Below, piece after piece: positions 17,399 through 26,908 of a stretch of DNA of 63,778 bases (position 1 is the first letter of the stretch; each line of letters begins with the position of its first letter). The position numbers were made by a program, and so were the translations under genes. The notes beneath the pieces were generated by a model. It did not search any database and had not been told where the DNA came from. It was given only the letters and a program-made list of their open reading frames with translations. The DNA comes from CAYFFV01 sp964342695 (GTDB lineage Bacteria > Acidobacteriota > Vicinamibacteria > Vicinamibacterales > UBA8438): contig CAYFFV010000014.1 in assembly GCA_964342695.1 (NCBI GenBank), positions 1-63,778 of the forward strand, in the 5' to 3' direction.

Positions 17399-18340
17399 TT
17401 ACCGACTTAATTCATCAAAAATGGTCTGAAGATTGTTTTGTATGCGATCTGGATCAGACCTATTGTAGCCAGTGAAGCGCTCTGGGATCACATAATCATC
17501 CGCAGCCTGTTCTGCCGTGTTACCCGCTTCAAAAGCTTCTCTCGCTTGCGCGACAAAATCGCGGTGAAAATCAGCGTACTCTTCAAGATCAGCCCATGTG
17601 AACAAGTCCGGATTATGACCTGGAATAATAGTGTCAACACCCTGAATACCGGCAGCCGTCTTAGTTAAGGTTTCTGGGTAACCAAGGCCACTGCCTCCAT
17701 TATTTGTGTCGATAAAAGGTGGCCTTTTTAACGAAAACATATCACCAGAATGCATGGCACGTACGGCTGGAAACACTACCAAAGTATCACCATTTGTATG
17801 AGCCGGCCCGAAATGGTACAGATCGATTTGGTCCTCCCCGAACCATACCGACATCTTTTCAGAAAATGTTGTCTGGGGAAGGTACTTCTCCCCTTCACCT
17901 TTATAAGTCTGACAATTCGTAACCGGATCACACGACTCACGCATCAAACTAGACTTAATATTTTCATGGGTGATGACTTCTATCGTTTCTGGAAATTCTG
18001 GTGTGCTACCCGCATGGTCATTATGAGTATGTGTATGAAGCATCGCTAAGATTGGTTTGTCCGTAACCGTACGGATTTGATCGATAATCTGCTGTCCGTA
18101 CCCAGGTAGTTTTGAATCGACTACCGCCACACCCTGATCCATCACGTAGACGGCAACGTTACCACCACTGAAACTAGACCGATCAGTCGGATCTCCACCT
18201 TTGATTACATAAAGATTATCTCTAACTACCTCAATCGCCGGAACAGGCGGAGGAGAATCTGAAATGTTTCCGCATGCCGCCGCCACGAGGGACAGCCCAC
18301 CAATTACAAAAATCGAAGAAAACAATAGGATCCGACGCAT
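17399..18340 (-). CDS. Metallo-beta-lactamase-fold lipoprotein hydrolase
   Basis: 313 residues from the ATG at 18340 (GGGAGG 9 bases upstream; an upstream in-frame codon at 18367 is rejected). The N-terminus is a lipoprotein signal with lipobox LVAAAC (Cys23). The metal-binding motif HTHTHNDH (H104, H106, D108, H109) and later residues (PAHTNGDTLVVFP, IPGHNPDLF) fit a dinuclear-zinc MBL hydrolase of the broad class that includes subclass B enzymes and quinoprotein-associated hydrolases. I would not call it a beta-lactamase. Substrate unknown. It converges on the carboxylesterase gene with a 29-bp gap. Confidence 0.92.
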   Translation of the reverse strand: MRRILLFSSIFVIGGLSLVAAACGNISDSPPPVPAIEVVRDNLYVIKGGDPTDRSSFSGGNVAVYVMDQGVAVVDSKLPGYGQQIIDQIRTVTDKPILAMLHTHTHNDHAGSTPEFPETIEVITHENIKSSLMRESCDPVTNCQTYKGEGEKYLPQTTFSEKMSVWFGEDQIDLYHFGPAHTNGDTLVVFPAVRAMHSGDMFSLKRPPFIDTNNGGSGLGYPETLTKTAAGIQGVDTIIPGHNPDLFTWADLEEYADFHRDFVAQAREAFEAGNTAEQAADDYVIPERFTGYNRSDPDRIQNNLQTIFDELSR

Positions 18341-18405
18341 TTGAATGACCCTCCCAGAAACAGACAATGAATTGTGATTGTATCCAAAACATCTTGATAA
18401 GAGTA

Positions 18406-19143
18406 TTAATTACTTTTGAAAACATTAACAAATTCTCTAATACGCTCAGCATTTTTTCCGACATCACTACCACCAACACGGGACAAGGACCGAACATCCA
18501 TCCGACTGCCCATTCCTTCAGACTGAATTCGAATAACTACATCATCCTTGAAACCAAACCAAAATGTCGTATCGGTGGCCTCAACACGCCCTGCCGTAGG
18601 ATCCGCATCCACTAAATCCCATCCCATCTCTTCAACTGTCGCAACTGCTTTGTTAAACACCTCCTCGGCCGGTGCATCGAGGACAATCGGTTGGATGTCA
18701 GGATAAGCCTCTTGTTGTTGGACCGCTATCGATGGCCCCTCGTAAACCGTCCGACCCGGTGTATTCATCGATACAACAGCAACAAATTCTGGGGGATTAT
18801 TCGTGTCCGTTGTGATGTCATGAATAGGCGGAATCTCTGGTCCAAGGCGAAAACCTGCCGGAATACTAAAAATCACGAGTCCAAACACAATACTGCCGAC
18901 CGCTACACTTATATTCACACGGGATTTATCGCCCTGCAACAATTCAAGGATAAGTCCAACAAAAGAAACAGCGGCCGCTGCGGCGGCCCCATAGGCACCC
19001 CATCTAAGCACTGTTAACAACGCAATCAGCAAAGGGAGCACTTCCCACCGATAACCAAGTGGAGCCGCTAGTAAGACCGCTGCCGATAGGATAGCAAGCC
19101 CCGCACCCACGAACACAACTATTGCTGATTTACGCTGGATCAT
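18406..19143 (-). CDS. DUF1499 membrane protein
   Basis: 245 residues with GGGAGG six bases ahead of the ATG. Three or four transmembrane helices in the first about 105 residues (VVFVGAGLAILSAAVLLAAP; LLIALLTVLRWGAYGAAAAAAV; AVGSIVFGLVIFSIP) are followed by a soluble DUF1499 domain: NNPPEFVAVVSMN, then the C-terminal WFGFKDDVVIRI, SRMDVRSLSRVGGSDVGKNAERIREF. Proteins of this family are widespread and uncharacterised. It precedes the MBL lipoprotein gene on the same strand (65-bp gap). Confidence 0.9.
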   Translation of the reverse strand: MIQRKSAIVVFVGAGLAILSAAVLLAAPLGYRWEVLPLLIALLTVLRWGAYGAAAAAAVSFVGLILELLQGDKSRVNISVAVGSIVFGLVIFSIPAGFRLGPEIPPIHDITTDTNNPPEFVAVVSMNTPGRTVYEGPSIAVQQQEAYPDIQPIVLDAPAEEVFNKAVATVEEMGWDLVDADPTAGRVEATDTTFWFGFKDDVVIRIQSEGMGSRMDVRSLSRVGGSDVGKNAERIREFVNVFKSN

Positions 19144-19263
19144 TTTCGTCCTCCCTGATAAACCACTAAAACTGGCTCAATGCTATAAGACCAATCATTC
19201 TGAGATAGCTATATCTCTGTTCACTCGCTCCACTTGACTATACGCCCGATAGATTACTTATTC

Positions 19264-20127
19264 CTACTCGTCTAAAAGCGAAGCCGCCTTTAAAATTCGC
19301 TGGGCAGACCGAATTACGGGACGTTCTATTAACTGCCCTTCCACCAGCAATACACCGCCCTGATTCTTGTCGTACGCAGAAATAATTTTTTTCGCCCAAC
19401 CTATTTCTTGTAGAGAAGGAGAAAATTGTTCGTTAATGATTGGGACCTGTAGCGGATGAATTGCTGCCTTGCCGACATAGCCCAAACGGCGAACTTTTGC
19501 GCTCTCCTCGGCTAAAGCCTCCGGCGCTTGAACATTGAGAAATGGTGAATCAATCGCGATAACACCAGCCTGTGCCGCCGCGAGAAGCACCTGAGACCGA
19601 GCGTACAGCAAGGACTCCCACTCAACAGCACAACCAAGTTCAGATGCTAAGTCGATCGCCCCAAAAAAAATTGCTGTAATCCCCGGTGAAGCACTGGCAA
19701 TATCATTAACAGACATCAGTCCTTGAATAGTTTCAATCTGAACAATTAAAGAAACGGCGGGCGCGCCCAAGCGCTTTAAAGATGCATCGACCTGTTCAAT
19801 TTCGTCTACACCTGCCACTTTCGGCAACATTACAGCGTCAGGTCTATGACCTGATTCGACAAGCATTTGCAAATCTTGTTGTCCAAGATCGCTTTTTGCA
19901 TCATTAATCCGAATACTGACTTCAGCCTTAGTGGCAACACTCGCAGAAAGTAGATCGAGCGCGTTTAAACGCGCCTCCGATTTAAATGCATCTCCGACTC
20001 CATCTTCCAGATCGATACACACAGCATCTGCGGCGGTTGCTAATGCCTTCGCAAAGCGATCCGGGCGAATGGCCGGTACAAACAGCAAACTTCTTCGAAG
20101 TGATGAACTTTCATTTTTTAACGTCAT
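19264..20127 (-). CDS. HpcH/HpaI (CitE-like) CoA-ester lyase
   Basis: 287 residues, cytoplasmic. N-terminal RRSLLFVPAIRPDRFAKAL and ADAVCIDLEDGV are the hallmark of CitE-like lyases such as malyl-CoA/beta-methylmalyl-CoA lyase and citramalyl-CoA lyase. VQIETIQGLMSVNDI supplies the metal-binding Glu, and FFGAIDLASELG the Asp. It lies 18 bp downstream of a MaoC-type hydratase gene. That pairing recalls mesaconyl-CoA hydratase with methylmalyl-CoA or citramalyl-CoA lyase, cleaving C4-C5 CoA esters to acetyl- or propionyl-CoA plus a 2-oxoacid. The exact substrate is an inference from the pair. Confidence 0.9.
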   Translation of the reverse strand: MTLKNESSSLRRSLLFVPAIRPDRFAKALATAADAVCIDLEDGVGDAFKSEARLNALDLLSASVATKAEVSIRINDAKSDLGQQDLQMLVESGHRPDAVMLPKVAGVDEIEQVDASLKRLGAPAVSLIVQIETIQGLMSVNDIASASPGITAIFFGAIDLASELGCAVEWESLLYARSQVLLAAAQAGVIAIDSPFLNVQAPEALAEESAKVRRLGYVGKAAIHPLQVPIINEQFSPSLQEIGWAKKIISAYDKNQGGVLLVEGQLIERPVIRSAQRILKAASLLDE

Positions 20128-20145
20128 AGAACATTACTTTTAAAA

Positions 20146-20652
20146 TTACTTGCATTTGCTCGGCTGAACAACGTTTCTGTCAGGCACACAGCCACGTTTA
20201 TAAACCATGACGGTACGTTTAAACTCAATCACAACTGTACCATTCTGATTAAAACCCACTGTCTCTATGACAACAATACCGACATCGGGTTTGGATTTCG
20301 ATTCCCGTTTGGAAATGACTTCACTTTGTGAATAGATTGTGTCGTCTTCAAAAACAGGGTTCGGCAAGCGCACTTCATCCCATCCGAGATTGGCCATCAC
20401 ATTCCAAGAGACATCAATAACGGACTGTCCGGTCACCAGTGCCAACGTAAAGGTCGAATCAACGAGTGGTTTCCCAAATTCAGATTTCGCGGCGTACTCA
20501 CGATCAAAATGTATAGCGTTAGTGTTTTGCGTCAGCAAAGTAAACCAAATATTGTCTGCTGCTATTATCGTTCGCCCGAGCGGGTGTTTGTAGACATCTC
20601 CAATTTCAAAATCCTCATATATTCGTCCAGACCAACCCTCTTTCTTTGTCAT
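20146..20652 (-). CDS. MaoC-like hydratase (mesaconyl-CoA hydratase type)
   Basis: 168 residues from the ATG at 20652, which has GGAGG 5-6 bases upstream; a start 36 bases earlier lacks one. Hot-dog fold with the motif DNIWFTLLTQNTNAIHFDREYA, in which the N-x-x-x-x-H-F-D stretch carries the hydratase-2-type catalytic Asn/His positions. The opening EDFEIGDVYKHPLGRTI is like that of mesaconyl-CoA hydratase/MaoC proteins. It probably hydrates an enoyl-CoA such as mesaconyl-CoA, handing the product to the downstream lyase 18 bp away. Confidence 0.88.
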   Translation of the reverse strand: MTKKEGWSGRIYEDFEIGDVYKHPLGRTIIAADNIWFTLLTQNTNAIHFDREYAAKSEFGKPLVDSTFTLALVTGQSVIDVSWNVMANLGWDEVRLPNPVFEDDTIYSQSEVISKRESKSKPDVGIVVIETVGFNQNGTVVIEFKRTVMVYKRGCVPDRNVVQPSKCK

Positions 20653-20831
20653 AAAGTCCTCCACCACACTACCAAATAGCGCTCTCACACTAATAACACA
20701 TTACTCCTAGCCAGAGATATGTAAATGGCCAAAATGTGCCATCACAAAGACAATTCTCACTTCAGTCGATTCTAATGGATAATATCAATACACCTATGCC
20801 CAACAGGTTGCCGATAGATTGCGTTAAACAT

Positions 20832-22010
20832 ATGAACGACAACCAACAAATTGCCCTAGGAATCGACAATCTCGCGGAGTCAGACAGGATGCGAGGTCAG
20901 CGAGTAGGTCTCGTCTGTAACCCTGCTTCGGTGGATTCTCATTTCCGTCACACTGCAGATCGTCTCTGGCTTACACCAGAAATCGAGCTGGCCTCGTTGT
21001 TTGGACCACAACACGGGTTTCATTCTGATGTGCAGGACAACATGATAGAAACACCGCATCGAGTCCATCCCCAATATGGCATTCCTGTTTATTCACTCTA
21101 TAGCGATCAAAGAGAACCAACCACAGAGATGCTGAGGGATATCGATGTACTCGTCATCGATCTTCAAGATGTCGGAACACGTGTTTACACATACATCTAC
21201 ACGATGGCCAATTGTCTCCGAGCCTGCAAAAAATATGGGATGCCAGTTATTGTGTGTGATCGCCCCAATCCAATCGGGGGAAACCAGATAGAAGGCCCTG
21301 TACTACAGTCTGGATACGAATCATTCGTTGGCCAGTTCCCCATAGCTCTTCGACACGGCATGACAATCGGTGAGCTGGCCACCCTATTTAATGAACATTT
21401 CGGCATCGGAGCCAACCTACAAGTCGTGACGCTTGGAGGCTGGAATCGCTCACTGTATCACGATCAAACCAAACAACCTTGGATATCGCCGTCTCCGAAT
21501 TTACCTACACTTGACAGTGCTGTTGTGTATTCCGGCACTGTGCTCTTTGAAGGAACTAATCTATCCGAAGGTCGAGGCACCACACACCCTTTTGAATGCA
21601 TCGGATCTCCGTGGATTGATAGCTTTGCATTCAGCCATCAATTACAAAACGCCAACCTCCCAGGTTTAAAAGTGAGGCCGGTCGAATTTGAGCCCACCTT
21701 TCAAAAATATGCTGGAGAAGCGTGCGGAGGCTGTCATCTTCATGTGACCGACAGAAATCTCTTTAAACCTGTGTTAACCGCAATAACGATTTTGTCTATA
21801 ACTAGAAAGCTTGCACCCAAAGAATTCTCTTGGCGCCGACCACCTTACGAATACGAGCATAAACTTCAACCTATCGACATTCTTTTCGGATCTGATGTTT
21901 TGCGTAAGCAAATAGATGCCAATATCTCTGTAAATGAAATAGAAACAAACTGGCAAGAAGATTTAAAATCTTTCTCTTCACTCCGAAAGCAATTCCTGCT
22001 GTACTCATAA
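20832..22010 (+). CDS. DUF1343/NamZ-like exo-beta-N-acetylmuramidase family protein
   Basis: Up to 424 residues. I choose the ATG at 20832 (392 residues), because homologues usually begin about 20 residues before the RVGLVCNPASVD strand. Earlier in-frame candidates (GTG 20736, ATG 20775, ATG 20796) have no better ribosome-binding site. Family motifs: FGPQHGFHSD, VLVIDLQDVGTRVYTYIYTM, CDRPNPIGG, EGPVL, and FEGTNLSEGRGTT with the acidic and Arg residues conserved in NamZ. Characterised NamZ enzymes release MurNAc from peptidoglycan fragments, implying a role in muropeptide recycling. No signal peptide is visible, whereas many relatives are exported. Confidence 0.85.
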   Translation: MNDNQQIALGIDNLAESDRMRGQRVGLVCNPASVDSHFRHTADRLWLTPEIELASLFGPQHGFHSDVQDNMIETPHRVHPQYGIPVYSLYSDQREPTTEMLRDIDVLVIDLQDVGTRVYTYIYTMANCLRACKKYGMPVIVCDRPNPIGGNQIEGPVLQSGYESFVGQFPIALRHGMTIGELATLFNEHFGIGANLQVVTLGGWNRSLYHDQTKQPWISPSPNLPTLDSAVVYSGTVLFEGTNLSEGRGTTHPFECIGSPWIDSFAFSHQLQNANLPGLKVRPVEFEPTFQKYAGEACGGCHLHVTDRNLFKPVLTAITILSITRKLAPKEFSWRRPPYEYEHKLQPIDILFGSDVLRKQIDANISVNEIETNWQEDLKSFSSLRKQFLLYS

Positions 22011-22116
22011 GATCTTTCAGACCTTGGTAGAGAAAAACCACCTTGACCTTGCACCGCGCTCTGCCGCCGGCTACCATGTCTGGATTCAGATCTGACTTGG
22101 CAGAGCCGCTACTCAA

Positions 22117-22626
22117 ATGACAATACGTGATGGACTCCACCTTGAGCACTCAATCCTAATCACGGCCGAACCCGTGCGTGTTCTGGCAGCTTTTTTTGAT
22201 GCTTCAGCGTTGCCTCACTGGTGGAACGTTATTCGGTCGGTGACCATTCCTCGACCCATGGGGATCTACGCGATTGAATGGGAAACAACCCCATTTCAGG
22301 ACGATGTGTTGGGATCCCTTGGGGGCATTTTTTATGGCATCGTCATGGAATTCCGCAGTGGTAAAGAATTTTTCTTAGCCGACGCGTACTGGCTGCCCCC
22401 AGAGGGCCCACCCATAGGACCTATGGCTCTTGAAGTCACATGCCGCGTGGAAGGCCCGGCCACACGACTATCGGTTCGCCAAAGTGGAACGGATGATGGC
22501 ATTCGGTGGAAACGATATTCCGAGTTAATCGAAAAAGGTTGGCAAAATTCATTAGAAACACTCAAAACACACCTTGAACGCGGCAGCCCATGTAACCCGG
22601 ACAAGCAGAACCCTCGAGCCAGTTAA
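22117..22626 (+). CDS. SRPBCC/START-like ligand-binding domain protein
   Basis: 169 residues, cytoplasmic. Reads as a helix-grip (SRPBCC, AHSA1/polyketide-cyclase-like) protein: an opening SILITAEPVRVLAAFFDASALPHWWN, a central set of beta strands, and a C-terminal long helix ending WQNSLETLKTHLE, as in AHSA1-type proteins. Ligand unknown. Its stop is 3 bases before the GTG of the amidase gene, so the two are likely cotranslated. Confidence 0.8.
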   Translation: MTIRDGLHLEHSILITAEPVRVLAAFFDASALPHWWNVIRSVTIPRPMGIYAIEWETTPFQDDVLGSLGGIFYGIVMEFRSGKEFFLADAYWLPPEGPPIGPMALEVTCRVEGPATRLSVRQSGTDDGIRWKRYSELIEKGWQNSLETLKTHLERGSPCNPDKQNPRAS

Positions 22627-22629
22627 CCC

Positions 22630-23988
22630 GTGGAATTATTAACAATAACCGCCGCACTCGAACAATTACAGTCCGGTCAGACAACGTCTACAACACTCGT
22701 CGAAAATTGTCTGGATAAAATTACTCAGTTAGACCACAAGCTGAACACGTTTATTTGCGTTACAGCTGACGAGGCACGTGAAGCGGCCCAACAGGCAGAT
22801 CGGGAGCGTCGTGAGGGGAACGCTAAAGGCCTGCTTCATGGAATTCCCCTATCGATCAAAGATCTCATCGATGTTTCTGGTCTAGCAACTACTGCTGGTT
22901 CCAAGGCACGAATCGATCACGTCGCACAAAACAGTTCAGTTATCACGAAACGTCTTCGCGCAGAGGGCACCATTTTGATTGGGAAATGCAACCTGCATGA
23001 ATTCGCATTAGGGACGACCGGAGAAGATTCAGCTTTCGGCATTACGATCAATCCGTTCGCGGAGAACCATTCGGCTGGAGGCTCAAGTGGCGGTTCAGCG
23101 GCATCAGTAGCCGCAGGCATGGCACTCGCGTCTATTGGCACTGACACCGGAGGCTCGATCCGAATTCCTGCAGCAGCCTGCGGAGTGGTCGGTCTGAAAC
23201 CCACATTTGGTGAACTCAGCTGTCAGGGCGTAGTGCCTTTATCTCCCAGCCTTGATCATATTGGCCCTCTCGGACTTACTGTCGATGATGTCGCCCTCGT
23301 CTACACAGCGATGCGGTCAGAACAAATCAAGGCAAATACTTCCACAGTAGGGCCACCAAAAATCGAAGGGCCCTTCCGGATAGGACTACCTAGCAATTAC
23401 TTTCTCGAACTTATCGATCCGGAAGTGTCAGCAAGATTCTCTGATGCCCTCGAACACATGCGTAATGCCGCTTGGTTAATAAACAAGATAACAATCCCTC
23501 ACGCAGCAGACATTCCAGAAACATATAAACACATACAGTTATACGAAGCATTCCATACACATGCAGAACTTCTCACACGGCGGAGCGCTGACTTTACGTG
23601 TGGAGTGCGTCAACGCTTAGAATTGGGTGGCACCATTGAAGTATCTCAATATAAACGTGCACAAGAGATGCGGCAAACACTCCGTCAAGAAGTTGACGAA
23701 GCACTTCAACAAAACCATGCGCTGATACTGCCAACGTTGGCAATTCCTGCTCCAGCGCTGGGAACAAAAACAATCACGCTAAACAGTAAAACACTTGAAC
23801 TACGCAGTTTAATGCTTCGCTTGACTCAATTGTTTAATCTAACGGGACACCCTTCCGTTTCGATTCCATATCCCCAAAAAATGCGTCACGGTCTACCATG
23901 CGGCGTGCAACTTGTCGGACATCACAATAAGACGTCTGAATTACTAAGAATTGCCTCTAGCTACGAAAAAATTTTTCGCTATTCGTGA
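22630..23988 (+). CDS. Amidase-signature enzyme (GatA-like), cytoplasmic
   Basis: 452 residues starting with GTG, 3 bases after the SRPBCC stop. The amidase-signature triad is intact with spacings identical to GatA: Lys77 (GIPLSIKDLIDV), cis-Ser152 (AGGSSGGSAAS) and Ser176 (GTDTGGSIRIPAAACG). It is shorter than a typical GatA (about 485) and no gatB or gatC is nearby. It is more likely a stand-alone amide or carbamate hydrolase than a tRNA amidotransferase subunit, although that cannot be excluded. It ends 7 bases from the convergent rhodanese gene. Confidence 0.9.
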   Translation: MELLTITAALEQLQSGQTTSTTLVENCLDKITQLDHKLNTFICVTADEAREAAQQADRERREGNAKGLLHGIPLSIKDLIDVSGLATTAGSKARIDHVAQNSSVITKRLRAEGTILIGKCNLHEFALGTTGEDSAFGITINPFAENHSAGGSSGGSAASVAAGMALASIGTDTGGSIRIPAAACGVVGLKPTFGELSCQGVVPLSPSLDHIGPLGLTVDDVALVYTAMRSEQIKANTSTVGPPKIEGPFRIGLPSNYFLELIDPEVSARFSDALEHMRNAAWLINKITIPHAADIPETYKHIQLYEAFHTHAELLTRRSADFTCGVRQRLELGGTIEVSQYKRAQEMRQTLRQEVDEALQQNHALILPTLAIPAPALGTKTITLNSKTLELRSLMLRLTQLFNLTGHPSVSIPYPQKMRHGLPCGVQLVGHHNKTSELLRIASSYEKIFRYS

Positions 23989-23995
23989 CCATCTT

Positions 23996-24436
23996 TTAGT
24001 CTGTGTTCTTATGCAAACTGTCATAGTCGGCACCAGTTTCTGACTCTTGTGTCACAGGTAACCCGGCATCCGCCCATCCTTCTACATGCTCGCCCGTTTG
24101 AGAATTACGTCCGCCGCCGAACCCACCCTGGACATTCGTGACGTCTTCATACCCCGCAGAAATCAATAACTGCGCAGCCTTTAAAGACCGCCCGCCCATC
24201 TGGCATCCGATTAAAAGTTTTGTTGCTGTTGAAAAATTTGCCTGCATCACAGATAAAAAATCAGGGTTCGGCATCATCTGTCCGGTAGTCGCGTCACGAT
24301 GTAAAAGGGGTACATTTTGAGCCCCCTGTGGATGTCCACTGTCATACTCTGGAACGGAGCGAACATCAACGTACGTACATCCCTCATTTGACTGCAACTG
24401 ATAAGCTGTCTTTACATTTACATTCTTGAGACTCAT
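23996..24436 (-). CDS. Rhodanese-like sulfurtransferase domain protein
   Basis: 146 residues, single rhodanese domain, AAGGGG 6 bases ahead of the ATG. N-terminal CTYVDVRSVPEYDSGHPQGAQNVP and the active-site loop C78-QMGGRS, followed by LKAAQLLISAGYEDVTNVQGG, place it in the Cdc25/GlpE-like single-domain class. Cys78 would carry the persulfide. No signal peptide. The loop has the six-residue length of sulfurtransferases. Sulfur acceptor unknown. Confidence 0.93.
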   Translation of the reverse strand: MSLKNVNVKTAYQLQSNEGCTYVDVRSVPEYDSGHPQGAQNVPLLHRDATTGQMMPNPDFLSVMQANFSTATKLLIGCQMGGRSLKAAQLLISAGYEDVTNVQGGFGGGRNSQTGEHVEGWADAGLPVTQESETGADYDSLHKNTD

Positions 24437-24523
24437 TAATTACCCCTTGCCATATCCGTCAACGACCATGTCTAATGCTTAGCCATAGTAGCATTCTTAT
24501 CTAAAAACTGACGACATACCTTT

Positions 24524-25531
24524 ATGATCACACATCTCTTTCATGCTTGGGAACATCGATTGGTCAATGTCACAACTGATCGTGTCGTTCGTCCGTTTGA
24601 ATGGGGCCTAGATTGGATTGGCCATCATACTTCAGCGGAAACACCTTACGAATTGATTAGTGAGTGGAGCCAACAAGCATTAGCGCAGCCGGATGCGTTC
24701 TTTAATGTTGATGAGATTGACGAGTATAAACTGCAAGATCAAATCCTCACATTTCCAAGCCCATTTCAGACCCCACACCCGGAAAACAACACAGTCTACG
24801 GAAGATATTTTCCCAGTTTGCAAAACGGTGGCAGACGTCGCGCGGTTGTTGTATTACCCCAATGGAACGCTGACTCAAATGGCCATATTGGATTAAGCAA
24901 ATTGATAGCGAAGTTCGGCATCAGTGCGTTGAGGTTGAGTCTGCCTTACCATGACCAACGCATGCCACCTGAACTTCATCGTGCTGACTATATTGTCAGT
25001 GCAAATATAGGACGTACTTTACAAGTATGCCGTCAAGCGGTACTCGATGCACGGCGGGCCGTACACTGGCTAAGCCAGCAAGGGTACGAAAAAATCGGGA
25101 TTCTGGGAACGAGTCTCGGATCATGCTTGGCGATGTTGACCGCGGCTCATGAACCAAAAATTGTCACGGCGGCGCTAAACCACATTTCACCCTATTTTGC
25201 TGACGTTGTCTGGGAAGGACTAGCAACGAGTCATGTTCGATCCGGTCTTGAAGGAAACATCGAATTAGATCAACTCCGAAAGCTATGGCTTCCGATTAGC
25301 CCTCAACCGTATATTTCACAAATGCATAGCAAAACTTCATTACTTGTCTATGCGCGTTACGATTTAACATTCCCAGTTCGTTTATCTAAAAAACTCGTGC
25401 GAACCTTTCAAACACAGCAGATACCTCACCAAGTATTTACGTTGCCATGCGGGCACTACAGTACCGGTATCGCACCTTTCAGCTGGTTAGATGGGTATGC
25501 TTTGGTGAAATTTCTTCGGAATCACTTGTAA
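24524..25531 (+). CDS. Alpha/beta hydrolase (ABHD18-like)
   Basis: 335 residues, no signal peptide. The nucleophile elbow is GTSLGS (Ser197); a catalytic His is likely in PCGHYSTGIAPF near the C-terminus, with an Asp in ARYDLTFP. The N-terminal HRLVNVTTDRVVRPFEWGLDW and overall layout resemble the ABHD18/DUF2048 group. Substrate not predictable. It stands between convergent genes (12-bp gap to the M16 gene). No convincing ribosome-binding site precedes the ATG. Confidence 0.82.
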   Translation: MITHLFHAWEHRLVNVTTDRVVRPFEWGLDWIGHHTSAETPYELISEWSQQALAQPDAFFNVDEIDEYKLQDQILTFPSPFQTPHPENNTVYGRYFPSLQNGGRRRAVVVLPQWNADSNGHIGLSKLIAKFGISALRLSLPYHDQRMPPELHRADYIVSANIGRTLQVCRQAVLDARRAVHWLSQQGYEKIGILGTSLGSCLAMLTAAHEPKIVTAALNHISPYFADVVWEGLATSHVRSGLEGNIELDQLRKLWLPISPQPYISQMHSKTSLLVYARYDLTFPVRLSKKLVRTFQTQQIPHQVFTLPCGHYSTGIAPFSWLDGYALVKFLRNHL

Positions 25532-25543
25532 CTCTGTCCCTGT

Positions 25544-26908
25544 TTAGGCAGACACTTCAACGGGATCACCAAAATCCAAATCACCGAGACGACTAAATAC
25601 AGCAGATCGAGAACCAACAACAACTGCAAGTAATCTGTCTGGTTGAAGATGTTCAGTGGCCACCCGAGATACATCCTCAGGAGACACGCTTAATACTCTA
25701 GGAACAAAATGCGAGAACACATCTTCGTTAAGATCATGCAATGCTATTTGAACAGCTGCATGTGCTATTTGAAACACTGTTTCAAAATTGCGAGGGAAAC
25801 TCTTTGTCAACGCTGCCCTAGCTAGATCAAGCTCACGGACAGATGGTGCCCGTTCACCACGTATATCAGCAATCTCCTTAACTGATTCACAAATAGCATC
25901 ACACGTAGATTCGGTCTGAACGCTAACTTGCAATGAAAATGGACCTCGCCCAAGCCGCCAATCAAAAGAAGTGCTGGCCCCATAGGTATAACCTTTGTCT
26001 TCCCGTAAATTCAAATTGAGACGACTGACAAACTGACCGCCAAGCACCATATTCAAAACACGAAGGGCATAATAGTCTGGTGAACTGCGCGACACTCCGA
26101 GATGACCCAGTCGAAGTTCTGATTGCACGGCATCATCACGGGAAACAAAAAACATACTCTTTTTAGTTTCTGTCGGAATAGGAAGCTTGGGCACGGAAAC
26201 AGAGTCCCTATCTGACTCAATCGTGGTTGACCAAACCGGAATGACTGCATCAATGATGTCAGCTGGGTTCAAGTTCCCAACTGCAATTAATGTCAAACAT
26301 GAAGGTCTGTACCAACCTTTATGAAAACTCAGAACATCCGATTCACCGATGTTTTGAAGGCCTTCTTCAGTCCCGATACTTAAGTGTCCGTACGGATGGG
26401 ATCCATACAATTCTTTTAAGAACAGACGATCCGCCACAGCAGCTGGCGTATGCTTCATTTGCCGAATACGTTGCAATCTCACTGCACGAACACGATTGAT
26501 GTCAGTTAAGTGAAATCTGGGCTGCATGACAACTTCGTATAAAAGGCGGAGACCCTCTTGGAGATGTCGAGAAAGCGTGGTCAACCCAATCACCGTGGCA
26601 TCACTCCATACTTCTGTTTTTAAATGTCCCCCAATTCGCATAAGGGCTTTGTGTAATTCCTCAGAAGACCGACCGGCACTTCCCTCATCAAGCAGATCCG
26701 CCGTCAAAGCAGCAAGGCCGAATTTGTCCAATGGATCAGCTGCCGCACCAACTGGCAATAAAAGACGCAGCGTGACCATAGGTGCACGGCGATACTCGGC
26801 CGTCCACACCTTTGTGTTGTTTGATAAAGAAACTTTCACAAAATGTGGCAAAGAAAACGGCGGATTGCTTCCGACGCTTGGCAGTTGCGTTCTATCTACA
26901 GAAGTCAT
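25544..26908 (-). CDS. M16 peptidase-family subunit lacking the zinc site
   Basis: 454 residues, M16B fold (insulinase/MPP type). At the position of the HxxEH zinc motif it reads A67-LTA-D71 (in LAALTADLLDEG), so it cannot bind zinc there and is the non-catalytic subunit. The C-terminal half retains the M16 pattern (LREDKGYTYGASTSFDWR), the R/Y substrate-binding segment. Its ATG directly abuts the TAG of the upstream catalytic M16 gene (zero spacing), pointing to coupled translation and a heterodimer like MPP alpha/beta. No signal peptide is visible. Confidence 0.93.
   Translation of the reverse strand: MTSVDRTQLPSVGSNPPFSLPHFVKVSLSNNTKVWTAEYRRAPMVTLRLLLPVGAAADPLDKFGLAALTADLLDEGSAGRSSEELHKALMRIGGHLKTEVWSDATVIGLTTLSRHLQEGLRLLYEVVMQPRFHLTDINRVRAVRLQRIRQMKHTPAAVADRLFLKELYGSHPYGHLSIGTEEGLQNIGESDVLSFHKGWYRPSCLTLIAVGNLNPADIIDAVIPVWSTTIESDRDSVSVPKLPIPTETKKSMFFVSRDDAVQSELRLGHLGVSRSSPDYYALRVLNMVLGGQFVSRLNLNLREDKGYTYGASTSFDWRLGRGPFSLQVSVQTESTCDAICESVKEIADIRGERAPSVRELDLARAALTKSFPRNFETVFQIAHAAVQIALHDLNEDVFSHFVPRVLSVSPEDVSRVATEHLQPDRLLAVVVGSRSAVFSRLGDLDFGDPVEVSA

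Noticed and set aside
17399..18340. Antibiotic beta-lactamase
   Set aside because: The MBL motif and lipoprotein signal alone do not support this; the fold covers many hydrolases and no resistance context is present.
22630..23988. Assignment as gatA of the tRNA amidotransferase
   Set aside because: The triad fits, but no gatB or gatC is adjacent, the protein is short, and the neighbour is an SRPBCC protein, so a general amidase is safer.
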